Of a DNA stretch of 15,345 bases, positions 7,405-14,230 are shown piece by piece. Numbering within the stretch: position 1 is the stretch's first letter; every line of letters starts with the position of its first letter. The notes under the pieces were generated by a model that made no database searches, had not been told where the DNA came from, and was given only the letters and a program-made list of their open reading frames with translations. The position numbers were made by a program, and so were the translations under genes. The stretch comes from JAAYCI01 sp964550985. GTDB lineage: Bacteria; Bacillota; Clostridia; Oscillospirales; Ruminococcaceae. The stretch covers positions 1-15,345 of the forward strand of contig CAZKBM010000074.1 in assembly GCA_964550985.1 (NCBI GenBank), read 5' to 3'.

Positions 7405-8202
7405 ATGAACTTGCTGAGACATGAACTGAGAGCGGGCTGGAAACCCTTCCTGTTTTGGAACCTGGGGATAGCGGTGCTGATGCTGGCGGGCACAGTGAAA
7501 TACACCGGCATAGAGGGCAGCGGTGGGGCGGCCACCCAGTTGCTAGAGCAGTTCCCCAAAGTGGTGCTGGCCATGCTGGGCATCGTGGGGGTGGACGTGA
7601 ACACCCTGGGGGGCTACTACGCGGTGCTAAGCTATTTTGCCCTGCTTTGTACGGCTCTGTATGCCATTCACCTGGGGGGCGGTGCGGTAAGCCGCGAAAG
7701 TGTGGACAAAACCTATGAATTCCTGTTCACAAAGCCCCGCAGCCGTGCCAGGGTGCTGGGCATCAAGCTGGGGGCGGGCCTTTTATTTTTGCTGGGCTTT
7801 AGCCTGATGAGCTACCTGTTTTCTTTGGCCGGGGTAGCAAGCCTGAGCCTTACAGAGGATATTACAAAGCCCATGTTGCTGTTCTGCCTGGGGAACCTGC
7901 TGCTGGGGCTGCTGTTTTTCTCTTTGGCGGCGGTGCTGGCGGCCGGCGCTAGGCGGGCCGAGCGGGGGGCCCTGGTGGCCAACCTGTGTTTTTTGGCGGC
8001 CTTTGTGATGGGCATTGTGTACGATACCCTGGAAAATGGCAGTTGGCTGCGGCCCTTTTCGCCGCTGAAATACTTTTTGCCAAACGAGCTGCTGGCCGGG
8101 CGGTTGCCGCTGGGCTATGCCGCCGGGGTGCTGGGGCTTTCGGCTTTATGTTTGGGCGGGGCGTTTTACCTGTTTGAAAAACGGGATTTGCAGGCGGCCT
8201 AA
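7405..8202 (+). CDS. ABC transporter permease, second of three related copies
   Basis: This 265-residue hydrophobic protein has about six membrane segments and is clearly paralogous to the preceding permease. LLEQFPKVVLAMLG (45-58) and YEFLFTKPRSRARVLGIKL (104-122) align with the matching parts of its neighbour without a gap, and both proteins end with a basic KR or TRS tail after the last helix. The ATG follows GAGGAGGGGTAGAG, 12 bases after the previous stop. The two permeases may form a heterodimer. A 38-base gap containing its own ribosome site leads to the second ATPase. It is probably in the ABC-2 family; the substrate is unknown. Confidence 0.82.
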   Translation: MNLLRHELRAGWKPFLFWNLGIAVLMLAGTVKYTGIEGSGGAATQLLEQFPKVVLAMLGIVGVDVNTLGGYYAVLSYFALLCTALYAIHLGGGAVSRESVDKTYEFLFTKPRSRARVLGIKLGAGLLFLLGFSLMSYLFSLAGVASLSLTEDITKPMLLFCLGNLLLGLLFFSLAAVLAAGARRAERGALVANLCFLAAFVMGIVYDTLENGSWLRPFSPLKYFLPNELLAGRLPLGYAAGVLGLSALCLGGAFYLFEKRDLQAA

Positions 8203-8240
8203 TGGTTGGACACATTTCAAATAGAGAGAGGAGCTTTTGC

Positions 8241-9125
8241 ATGATAGAGGTACAAAAGGTAAGCCTGCGCTACAAAAGCGGAAAAGGTGTGTTCGGCCTT
8301 TCCTTTGCAGTGGGCCAGGGGGAGGTGGTGGGGTACCTGGGGCCCAATGGCGCAGGTAAAACCACCACCATACGGCAGCTTATGGGGTTTATGAAGCCAG
8401 ACAGCGGGCGGGCCACCATCGCAGGGCTGGATTGTTTTGGCCAGGCGGCCACCATTCAGCGGAACCTGGGCTATATCCCTGGTGAAATTGCCTTTATTGA
8501 GGGGATGCAGGGGGATGAATACCTAAGATATTTGGCAAAAGTACGCGGTGTAAGGGACGATAGGCGCCAAAGGGAGCTAACCGATATGTTCGAGTTTTCG
8601 CCCAGGGGAAGCATTAAAAAGTACTCCAAAGGCATGAAGCAAAAGTTGGGCATTGTGGCCGCTTTCATGCACCAGCCGGAGGTGCTGGTGCTGGACGAGC
8701 CCACCAGCGGGCTGGACCCTTTGATGCAGAGCCGCTTTGTGGAGCTGATTTTGGAGGAGAAGAAAAAAGGCCGCACCATGCTGATGTCTAGCCATATGTT
8801 TGAGGAGATAGAGCGTACCAGTGACCGGGTGCTGATCATCAAAGAAGGGCGGATTGCGGCGCAGGACAGCATCCATGCACTGAAAAGCGCCCAGCGGAAA
8901 CTGTTTGTGGTTCAAACCCCCAAGGCGGAGAAAGCGGCGGAGGTGTTTGGAAAGCTGGGCTTTAGCGTGAACTTGGCACACGGCGGGGTGGAGGTGGCCT
9001 TCACCGCGGGTAAAACCGACCAATTTGCCAAAGCGCTAAGCGGTTTTCCTGTGGAGAATATTGAGGCCAAAACCAGTACACTGGAAGACGTATTCATGCA
9101 TGTCTATGCAAAGGGGGAAGCATAA
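8241..9125 (+). CDS. ABC transporter ATP-binding protein (export type), second ATPase
   Basis: The 294-residue ATPase has Walker A GPNGAGKT (34-41), signature YSKGMKQK (128-135), Walker B VLVLDEP (148-154), D-loop SGLD and H-loop histidine at 185 in MSSH. As in the first ATPase of this operon, the Q-loop region lacks glutamine (GYIPGE). The two share PTSGLDPLMQ and IIKEGRI and are paralogs, but they diverge strongly between Walker A and the signature. The start is the ATG at 8241, seven bases after AGAGAGGAG. The frame could begin at the ATG at 8202, which overlaps the previous stop, but that ATG lacks a good ribosome site. The stop is immediately followed by the ATG of the third permease, implying coupled translation and a dedicated ATPase-permease pair. 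Confidence 0.9.
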   Translation: MIEVQKVSLRYKSGKGVFGLSFAVGQGEVVGYLGPNGAGKTTTIRQLMGFMKPDSGRATIAGLDCFGQAATIQRNLGYIPGEIAFIEGMQGDEYLRYLAKVRGVRDDRRQRELTDMFEFSPRGSIKKYSKGMKQKLGIVAAFMHQPEVLVLDEPTSGLDPLMQSRFVELILEEKKKGRTMLMSSHMFEEIERTSDRVLIIKEGRIAAQDSIHALKSAQRKLFVVQTPKAEKAAEVFGKLGFSVNLAHGGVEVAFTAGKTDQFAKALSGFPVENIEAKTSTLEDVFMHVYAKGEA

Positions 9126-9923
9126 ATGAGTGCTGCGCTGATGAAACTGACCATCAAGAAAAATTGGACACTGGCGCTGATATTCTTTCTGGTGTTGACC
9201 ATGTATGCCGGGGTGATGATTTCGATGTATAGCCCCGGCGACACAGAAAAGCTGATGCAGATGTTTGCGCTGTTTCCCCCGGAGGTGATGAGCGCCTTTG
9301 GTTTTGCCGGGGCCTTTACAGATATGACGGGTTACCTTGCCAGTTGGCTGTACGGCCTTTTGATGATTGGTTTCCCCATGGTGTACTCCATCATTCTGGC
9401 AGGAAGGTTGGTGGCCAAAACGGTGGATTCCGGCTCCATCGCCTGCTTGCTGGCCACGCCGGATTCCCGCAGTAAAATCATTATAACCAAAGCGGTATAT
9501 GCCGTTTTGTCGCTCACGGCTATCCTGGCCTTGCTGTTTTTGGTGAACTGCCTGCTGGGCAAGGCGCTGTACCCCGAAGAGCTGGACGTGGGGGCATTTT
9601 TTCAGCTGAATTTGACGGTGACGCTGGTGAATATCACCATTCTCTCGCTCAGCTTCTTTTTTTCCTGCCTGTTTAACGAGGTCAAATATGCCTTGGCCTT
9701 TGGCGCAGGGGTACCCATAGGGTTTTTGCTGCTGAACATGCTGGGCGGCGTTTCGCCGGACCTGGAAATCCTTAAAACAATATCCCCCTTCGGCTGGTAC
9801 AACCCCATGAAGATAGCGGGGGGAGAGTATGTACCGGCGCTGAACCTGCTGTATGCCGGGCTTTCCCTGGTATTGCTGGCAGGTGGGATTTATATCTTCC
9901 GTAAAAAGCGGCTGCCCATTTAG
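9126..9923 (+). CDS. ABC transporter permease, third of three related copies
   Basis: This 265-residue hydrophobic protein has about six membrane segments and is an ABC-2-type export permease. The MFALFPPEVMSAFGF stretch (46-60) and CLLATPDSRSKIIITKAV (107-124) fall at the same places as in the two upstream permeases. The third copy is the most diverged: the TKP motif has become ATP. Its ATG starts at the base right after the stop of the second ATPase, so the two are co-translated and probably form their own complex. It ends in TAG and is followed 15 bases later by a strong terminator that closes the operon. The substrate is unknown. Confidence 0.82.
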   Translation: MSAALMKLTIKKNWTLALIFFLVLTMYAGVMISMYSPGDTEKLMQMFALFPPEVMSAFGFAGAFTDMTGYLASWLYGLLMIGFPMVYSIILAGRLVAKTVDSGSIACLLATPDSRSKIIITKAVYAVLSLTAILALLFLVNCLLGKALYPEELDVGAFFQLNLTVTLVNITILSLSFFFSCLFNEVKYALAFGAGVPIGFLLLNMLGGVSPDLEILKTISPFGWYNPMKIAGGEYVPALNLLYAGLSLVLLAGGIYIFRKKRLPI

Positions 9924-9938
9924 CCGCCAGCACGTGAA

Positions 9939-9967
9939 AAGGCCGCCTGCTTTTGGCAGGCGGCCTT
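9939..9967. terminator. bidirectional Rho-independent terminator between the ABC operon and the cold-shock gene
   Basis: A 12-bp perfect stem, AAGGCCGCCTGC (9939-9950) with GCAGGCGGCCTT (9956-9967), has a 5-base loop. A-run and T-run flanks let it act both ways. The minus-strand direction has the better U-tract (TTTTCACG), so it serves the convergent cold-shock gene as well as the ABC operon. Confidence 0.9.
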
Positions 9968-9981
9968 CTATTACGGGTTGC

Positions 9982-10194
9982 TTACGCGGGGACCACGTTA
10001 ACAGCACGCAGTTTGCTGGGGTTTTTGGGGTCTTGCTCCACGTCGAACTTCACTTTCTGGCCTTCCGCCAGAGTTTTGAAGCCGTCTACCATGATGGAGG
10101 AGAAATGCACAAATACGTCGTCGCTCCCGTCATCGTTGGAAATGAAGCCGAACCCTTTGCTCTCGTTGAACCATTTTACAGTACCAGAATTCAT
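9982..10194 (-). CDS. CspA-family cold-shock protein
   Basis: This 70-residue single cold-shock domain binds single-stranded RNA and DNA and acts as an RNA chaperone in the cytoplasm. RNP1 is KGFGFI (13-18) and RNP2 is VFVHF (27-31). The start MNSGTVKWFN and the mid-protein GQKVKFDVEQ are typical. The length is normal. AGGAGGT stands before the ATG. The gene is monocistronic: it has its own consensus promoter about 130 bases upstream and a terminator just after its stop. The long leader can form a large hairpin, as is common for cold-regulated csp messages. The gene is either cold-induced or constitutive; the sequence does not decide. Confidence 0.95.
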   Translation of the reverse strand: MNSGTVKWFNESKGFGFISNDDGSDDVFVHFSSIMVDGFKTLAEGQKVKFDVEQDPKNPSKLRAVNVVPA

Positions 10195-10240
10195 TGTGGT
10201 ACCTCCTAAAAGTATTGTTCCCCTAAACTACACAAAAAAT

Positions 10241-10291
10241 CACATGCTTTTGTAAACCCTCAAATGGCGCAAAGGCTTACAAAAACATGTG
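10241..10291 (-). promoter_or_regulatory. large hairpin in the cold-shock gene 5' leader
   Basis: Arms 10277-10291 and 10241-10255 pair over 15 bp with a single G-U in the minus-strand RNA (CACATGTTTTTGTAA with TTACAAAAGCATGTG), around a 21-base loop. The element lies inside the transcribed leader, about 45 bases before the ATG. By analogy with other csp leaders it may control translation or stability by temperature. That role is inference. Confidence 0.5.
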
Positions 10292-10321
10292 AGACAATGT
10301 TACATTTAGAAGTATGCCCTC

Positions 10322-10350
10322 ACTATACCATACGGAAGGGGCGCTGTCAA
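10322..10350 (-). promoter_or_regulatory. sigma-A promoter of the cold-shock gene
   Basis: On the minus strand TTGACA (10345-10350), 17 bases, TATAGT (10322-10327). This is a near-consensus promoter predicting a leader of about 120 nt before the ATG at 10194. Confidence 0.85.
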
Positions 10351-10387
10351 TGCTCTTTGGGCGGTTTTACAAAAGAAAAAGCGGCTT

Positions 10388-10416
10388 TTGTGCTCTTTTA
10401 GAAGATGTGGTATACT
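10388..10416 (+). promoter_or_regulatory. extended -10 promoter of the DUF6506-like gene
   Basis: TATACT (10411-10416) is preceded directly by TGG, giving an extended -10 element. A weak TTGTGC -35 (10388-10393) sits 17 bases upstream. It is divergent from the cold-shock promoter and lies about 50 bases before the ATG at 10465. Confidence 0.65.
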
Positions 10417-10464
10417 ATCGGCGATTGCCCGGCATGCGAATTATCCAGAAAGGAAGGATGAAAC

Positions 10465-10764
10465 ATGGCCAAACGTAAATTTGCTTTTATGATGATGGGG
10501 GGCGATTACAACCCCGAAAAGCACCAGGATTGCTTTGAACTAGACGATCTTTCGAGTTATATTTTCACCGTACGAGATTTTGAAGAGGCCCGCCAAAAGG
10601 TGAAATGGATGCAGGAGCAGGGTTTTGGCGCGATGGAATTGTGCGGCGCGTTCAGCGAGGAGCAGGCCAAAGAACTGATGGAACTGAGCGGGCACCAAAT
10701 TGCCACAGGGTTTATGACCCACCTTCCGGAGCACGACCCGCTGTTTGACCAATTCTTCTCCTAA
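10465..10764 (+). CDS. small conserved protein, probably DUF6506 family
   Basis: This is a 99-residue soluble protein of unknown role. The layout, an N-terminal beta-strand KFAFMMMGGDYNPEKH, then TVRDFEEARQKV (about 35-46) and GFGAMELCGAFSEEQAKELM (53-72), matches what I remember of the DUF6506 family, in which the ELCG(A/G)F motif is conserved. The single cysteine of ELCGAF could matter, but no catalytic role is established. The start ATG follows AAAGGAAGG. The gene stands alone with its own promoter and a U-rich terminator. I can give no pathway. Coding status is well supported; the family name is moderately sure. Confidence 0.75.
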   Translation: MAKRKFAFMMMGGDYNPEKHQDCFELDDLSSYIFTVRDFEEARQKVKWMQEQGFGAMELCGAFSEEQAKELMELSGHQIATGFMTHLPEHDPLFDQFFS

Positions 10765-10821
10765 AATGGCCGGGTGGCTAGCCACTCTCCCTTTATGCAT
10801 TCCGGCCCTTTTGGCAAAAAA

Positions 10822-10863
10822 GCAGGCGCACCGCCCCTTCTGGGCGGCGGCGCTGTTTTTTTT
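10822..10863 (+). terminator. Rho-independent terminator after the DUF6506-like gene
   Basis: CCGCCC and GGGCGG form a 6-bp inner stem and GCGC with GCGC a 4-bp outer stem, with a small internal bulge and a 5-base loop. Eight Ts follow (10856-10863). Confidence 0.85.
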
Positions 10864-11014
10864 GTGTGGGGAAAGCCGTTTTGAAAAGTACTGCCCTTGT
10901 TTTTGCCGCTGGGCGAGGGAGGGGTGCAAACGGGTAAAAAAACGATATATAGTATCATTTGCAAAGAGACGGGGACGCACACGTAATTTTTTAAAAGTGT
11001 CGACAATGATTGCC

Positions 11015-11043
11015 TTGCCAGGGCCATGAAAAACCAGTATATT
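11015..11043 (+). promoter_or_regulatory. sigma-A promoter of the crtQ-like operon
   Basis: TTGCCA (11015-11020), 17 bases, TATATT (11038-11043); each box matches consensus at 5 of 6. The predicted start near 11050 leaves a leader of about 50 nt. It also rules out a translational start at 11026. Confidence 0.65.
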
Positions 11044-11100
11044 TGTGCAGTCTCATCCGGTAGGCAAAAAAACCATTTCAAGCATACAAAAAGGGAAAAC

Positions 11101-12180
11101 ATGAATTCTATACTGGTGGTTCTGGGGATGCTGTGCAGCCTTTTTTTGTTTGTGCGTTTTCGGCGGTTGCCGCCGGGCGGCCAGGCGGAGGAAGCGCCTG
11201 CCATCAGTGTCATCATCCCCGCGCGCAATGAGGCAGACACCCTGCCGCTGTTGCTGGGAGATTTGACGACGCAAACCCATAAAGCGGCGGAAATTATCTG
11301 CGTGGATGATGATTCCAGCGATGCCACGGCTCAGGTGGCCAAGGAACATGGCGCCACCGTGCTCACATTGCGGCACAAGCCCCCGGGGTGGACAGGAAAG
11401 GCCTACGCCTGCCAGGCGGGGGCGAGGGCGGCCAAAAGTGAATTGCTGCTATTTTTGGATGCGGATGTGCGGCTGGCACCGGGGGCCTTGCAAAGCCTGG
11501 CGGCGGCCCATGGGCGGCTGGGCTGTACCATAGCGGTGCAGCCCTACCATACGGCCCTGCGCTGGCACGAGCAGTTGTCCCTTTTCTTTAGCCTCATCGC
11601 GGCGGCGGCCCTTGGGTCCCGCTTGCCGTTTGGCATAAAGACCCGGGGTTTGTTTGGGCCGGTCATCCTCATTTTGGCGCAGGTGTACCATGCGGCGGGA
11701 GGGCACGCCGGGGTGAAGGCGGAGGTGCTGGAGGACATTGCCCTGGGGCGTGCGCTGGACGAAAGCGGCCAGCCCTACCAATGCTTTTTGGGCGGGCAGG
11801 AAATACGCTTCCGCATGTATGCGGCGGGGCTACGCCCGCTTGTGGAGGGCTGGACGAAAAACTTTGCCACGGGGGCCTTTCGCTCTAGCTGGCTGTTTTT
11901 GGCCGGTGTCATCGCGTGGATGTCTGCCCTGTGCATCATACCGGCGCGTCTTGCGGTGTATGCTGTGGACGGCCAGTGGGCCAGCGCTTTGCTGTATGCC
12001 GTGTTCTACCTATGTATGGTGGGCGTTTTGCTATATGGAAGCGCAACGGTGGGGCAGTTTAAGGTGGCGGCCATTGTGTGTTACCCCGTTTGCCTGCTGT
12101 TTTTCGTTTTGTTGTTTCTCTGCTCGCTATACAAAAAGGTTTTCCACCGCCCCGTGCGCTGGAAAGGGCGGGACATCTGA
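11101..12180 (+). CDS. family 2 glycosyltransferase, CrtQ-like (4,4'-diaponeurosporenoate glycosyltransferase type)
   Basis: This is a 359-residue GT2 enzyme with an N-terminal membrane anchor (about 2-20), a GT-A catalytic domain and C-terminal membrane helices (about 264-285, 290-320 and 325-345). Visible motifs are SVIIPARNE (36-44), VDDDSSD (68-74), the metal-binding DAD (120-122), FGPV (185-188), GGH (200-202) and FRMYAAG...EGWTKNFATGA (237-259). FGPV, GGH, the EGWTK block and the C-terminal WKGR match remembered Staphylococcus CrtQ, which glucosylates diaponeurosporenoate in staphyloxanthin synthesis. The actual acceptor here is unknown because no carotenoid gene is in the window. The ATG at 11101 follows AAGGGAAAAC. 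The frame is open to 11026, but that lies upstream of the predicted transcript start. The next gene is CrtO-like, supporting a shared glycolipid pathway at the membrane. Confidence 0.8.
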   Translation: MNSILVVLGMLCSLFLFVRFRRLPPGGQAEEAPAISVIIPARNEADTLPLLLGDLTTQTHKAAEIICVDDDSSDATAQVAKEHGATVLTLRHKPPGWTGKAYACQAGARAAKSELLLFLDADVRLAPGALQSLAAAHGRLGCTIAVQPYHTALRWHEQLSLFFSLIAAAALGSRLPFGIKTRGLFGPVILILAQVYHAAGGHAGVKAEVLEDIALGRALDESGQPYQCFLGGQEIRFRMYAAGLRPLVEGWTKNFATGAFRSSWLFLAGVIAWMSALCIIPARLAVYAVDGQWASALLYAVFYLCMVGVLLYGSATVGQFKVAAIVCYPVCLLFFVLLFLCSLYKKVFHRPVRWKGRDI

Positions 12181-12238
12181 GGGATGCAGGCAGAAGAGAA
12201 AGACCGTGCTGTTTTGGCAAGCAGGAAAGGAAACCCCA

Positions 12239-12733
12239 ATGCAAATTCTGTTTTTGCCCCAGTGGCTGATGATTACGTTGTTTTTCGTGCTGTGGTTCCT
12301 GTTTCAAGTGGGGGCGGCGGCGCTGTGTTTTTACATGCCGCCCGGCTTTTTTGAACAAGATGGCTGGCTGTTTAAAACCAGGCGGTGGGAGCGTGACGGC
12401 GGCTGGTACCAAACGGTTTTTAAAGTGAGGGCGTGGAAAAAATACCTGCCGGACGGTGGCGCGTGGTTTCGTGGGGGGTATGCCAAAAAGCACTTGCTCT
12501 CCTTCACCGGGCAAAACCTGCGGCAGTTCCTGGCCGAGAGCCGCCGTGCCGAGCTCACCCACTGGCTGGCCATTTTCCCGTTTTGGGTGTTCGGCCTGTT
12601 TTCCCCCGGGTATGTTGTGCCCTTGATGCTGGTCTATGCGCTGGCGCTTAACCTGCCGTGCATTGTGACACAGCGGTACAACCGCCCCAGAATTTCTGCC
12701 CTGCTACAAAAACGGGAAGGGGGGCCGCCATGA
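12239..12733 (+). CDS. CrtO-like glycosyl-carotenoid acyltransferase family membrane protein
   Basis: This 164-residue membrane protein resembles glycosyl-4,4'-diaponeurosporenoate acyltransferase (CrtO), the last enzyme of staphyloxanthin synthesis, which esterifies the sugar with a fatty acid. Shared blocks are KVRAWKKYLPDG (62-73), ESRRAELTHW (100-109) and TQRYNRPRI (144-152). The length equals that of Staphylococcus CrtO. Helices are near residues 8-30, 108-122 and 124-142. The ATG at 12239 follows AGGAAAGGAA, 58 bases after the glycosyltransferase stop. The stop overlaps the ATG of the next gene (ATGA). The family is clear by motif; the lipid substrate is inferred from its CrtQ-like neighbour and is otherwise unknown. 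Confidence 0.8.
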   Translation: MQILFLPQWLMITLFFVLWFLFQVGAAALCFYMPPGFFEQDGWLFKTRRWERDGGWYQTVFKVRAWKKYLPDGGAWFRGGYAKKHLLSFTGQNLRQFLAESRRAELTHWLAIFPFWVFGLFSPGYVVPLMLVYALALNLPCIVTQRYNRPRISALLQKREGGPP

Positions 12734-13164
12734 GCCTTGCCTTTGGGACCATCTTGTGTTTGTTTTTGGCCGCCTACGCCATCATGCTGCCCATCACCGC
12801 GCTGCATGTAGTGCTAAACTGGAAGCTGCTGCACTATGCGGGCTATACCACCGTGCAGCAGCTTAAAGAATGTGGCCCCCGTGTGGAGGCCTACACCAAA
12901 ACCATCCCTTGGCAGCCGCTGTATAACCTGCTGGTGTTTGGTGTGCTTTCGTTTGTGTATCTGCGTGGCTTGCCGGGGCAAACCCTGCTGGCCACGGGGC
13001 TACTATGGGCGGCGCTGGGGGCGGTGTTCGATGCGCTGACCTGGGTGTTGTTGCCACACCCCTGGCGGCTAAGCTGGCGCGAATTATACCTGGGCCACCA
13101 GCCCTGGCTGAGCCTATGCTATCTGTGTACCGCACTTAGCCCTTGGGCCGCCCGCCTTGGCTAG
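12730..13164 (+). CDS. small four-helix membrane protein of unknown function in the crtQ/crtO-like operon
   Basis: I do not recognise this 144-residue protein by name. It has four likely membrane helices (about 4-25, 58-75, 83-106 and 123-140) and aromatic, polar motifs between them: FDALTWVLLPHPWRLSW (about 100-116) and ELYLGHQPWLSLCYL (117-131). Its ATG overlaps the CrtO-like stop by ATGA, so it is translationally coupled and very probably works with the two upstream enzymes, perhaps as a partner, flippase-like helper or further lipid-modifying enzyme. This role is inferred from coupling alone. It ends in TAG seven bases before the stop of the convergent methyltransferase. The two stop codons lie in the arms of a short inverted repeat, CTAGGC-AAA-GCCTAG (13161-13175). 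Confidence 0.7.
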   Translation: MSLAFGTILCLFLAAYAIMLPITALHVVLNWKLLHYAGYTTVQQLKECGPRVEAYTKTIPWQPLYNLLVFGVLSFVYLRGLPGQTLLATGLLWAALGAVFDALTWVLLPHPWRLSWRELYLGHQPWLSLCYLCTALSPWAARLG

Positions 13165-13171
13165 GCAAAGC

Positions 13172-13915
13172 CTAGGGGGCCAGTTGCGCCACCACAACCA
13201 GCCGTATGCTTTCTTTTGTATAGGGGCCTTGGTTGTAGTCGCCGTATGTATAAATCTGGTCAAATCCCGCCTGTTGTAAAAGCCGCCTGTAGTCTTCCTC
13301 CAACAGGATTCTGTACACAATGTCGTACTGGTTATTTTCCAGCCGTTCCGCTGAATGAAAGAGATCCAAAACATGGATGGTTTGGAACTGGCCGTCCTGT
13401 TCTTTTACGAACACGCGGGAGAAATCAGGCCGGTTTACCACCACTTCTATGGGGGGTAGCGACAGGGTATAATGGGTGGTTCCCTGCGTTAATACAAGCA
13501 GCCCGCCGGGGTTTAGCCTGTTTTTCATACTCCTTAGCGCGGTGAGCAAATCCTCATCCGTATGCAAGTGCGGCAGCGCCGTTGTCAGGCAGAGAACGGC
13601 GTCAAACCGCTCGGTGTAGGTCTGCTCTAAATACCGAAAATCGCACTGGCACAGGGGGATGTGCAGGCCATGCTTTTTCATGTTTTCACCCGCCACCCGG
13701 AGCATGGCGGCCGAATAGTCCTAGCCGGAAACCTGCAAACCCATCTGGGAAAGCATGTAGAGGTGCTGCCCGGTTCCGCAGGCGCAATCCAAAACGGTTT
13801 GCACCTTGTTTTTGGCAAATAGACGCTCAAAAAACACATTTTCGCTTTTGAGATAGTCCTCAATATTCCCAAATTCATCGTAATCATAGGCAAAGTTCTC
13901 GTATAGGTCTTTCAT
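13172..13915 (-). pseudogene. class I SAM-dependent methyltransferase interrupted by one in-frame TAG
   Basis: Read through, this 248-codon frame encodes a complete class I methyltransferase. Motif I VLDCACGTGQ (41-50) binds SAM. VSG-[stop]-DYSAAMLRVA carries the acidic residue (66) expected to hold the SAM ribose. LCLTTALPHLHTDEDL and NRLNPGGLLVLTQG are typical of later core strands. The start ATG follows GGGAGGGG. The TAG at codon 65 (13721-13723) falls exactly where relatives have an ordinary residue before the acidic D. No frameshift or deletion is seen on either side, so the mutation is recent, a sequencing error, or suppressed. TAG is the normal stop of at least five nearby genes, including this one's own end, so recoding is unlikely. 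The substrate is unknown. The 64-residue stub alone would not be an enzyme. Confidence 0.82.
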
Positions 13916-14230
13916 GTTGGCCCCTCCCTTTTGTGCGGCGGCCTACCGCTTTTGGCAGCCAAAGGCACCCCTTTCCCCCAAGGCAAAGTGGCACACTACA
14001 CTTGGTTTGTGCTGCCGAACCATCCGCTCCTTTTTTGCTTGTCCGCCGTATCGGCCCAAGGTAAACCAATCTGTATCCGTATGGCCTGTTCTTAACACAG
14101 AAAAAACCTATCCTCTCCTTGCGGGAGATAGGACTTTTTGAAAAAGCGATACATAAATGATATTTTGAATTAGGGTAAGATTCTACTCAATTCGTACGCC
14201 TTGGGCCAATGGGGCGAAGGCGCAAAAGGC
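13916..14230. other. intergenic region with a palindrome and a terminator
   Basis: It holds a 19-base near-perfect palindrome, GCTTTTGGCAGCCAAAGGC (13948-13966), 33 bases before the methyltransferase start, and the terminator listed at 14101-14138. I see no convincing promoter for the methyltransferase and no gene. Confidence 0.5.
14101..14138 (-). terminator. terminator of the toroid-fold gene, possibly bidirectional
   Basis: CCTATC (14107-14112) pairs with GATAGG (14127-14132). A further four pairs lie inside, with a one-base bulge and a short loop. The minus-strand RNA ends in UUUUUU; the other side also has a T-run (14134-14138). It lies about 95 bases beyond the stop at 14231. Confidence 0.7.

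Noticed and set aside
11026..11100. Earlier start for the CrtQ-like glycosyltransferase
   Set aside because: The 25 extra residues lie at or before the predicted transcript start and are unlike the family; the ATG at 11101 has a ribosome site.
13721..13723. Amber recoding (pyrrolysine or code change)
   Set aside because: Several neighbouring genes end properly at TAG, so TAG is a working stop here.
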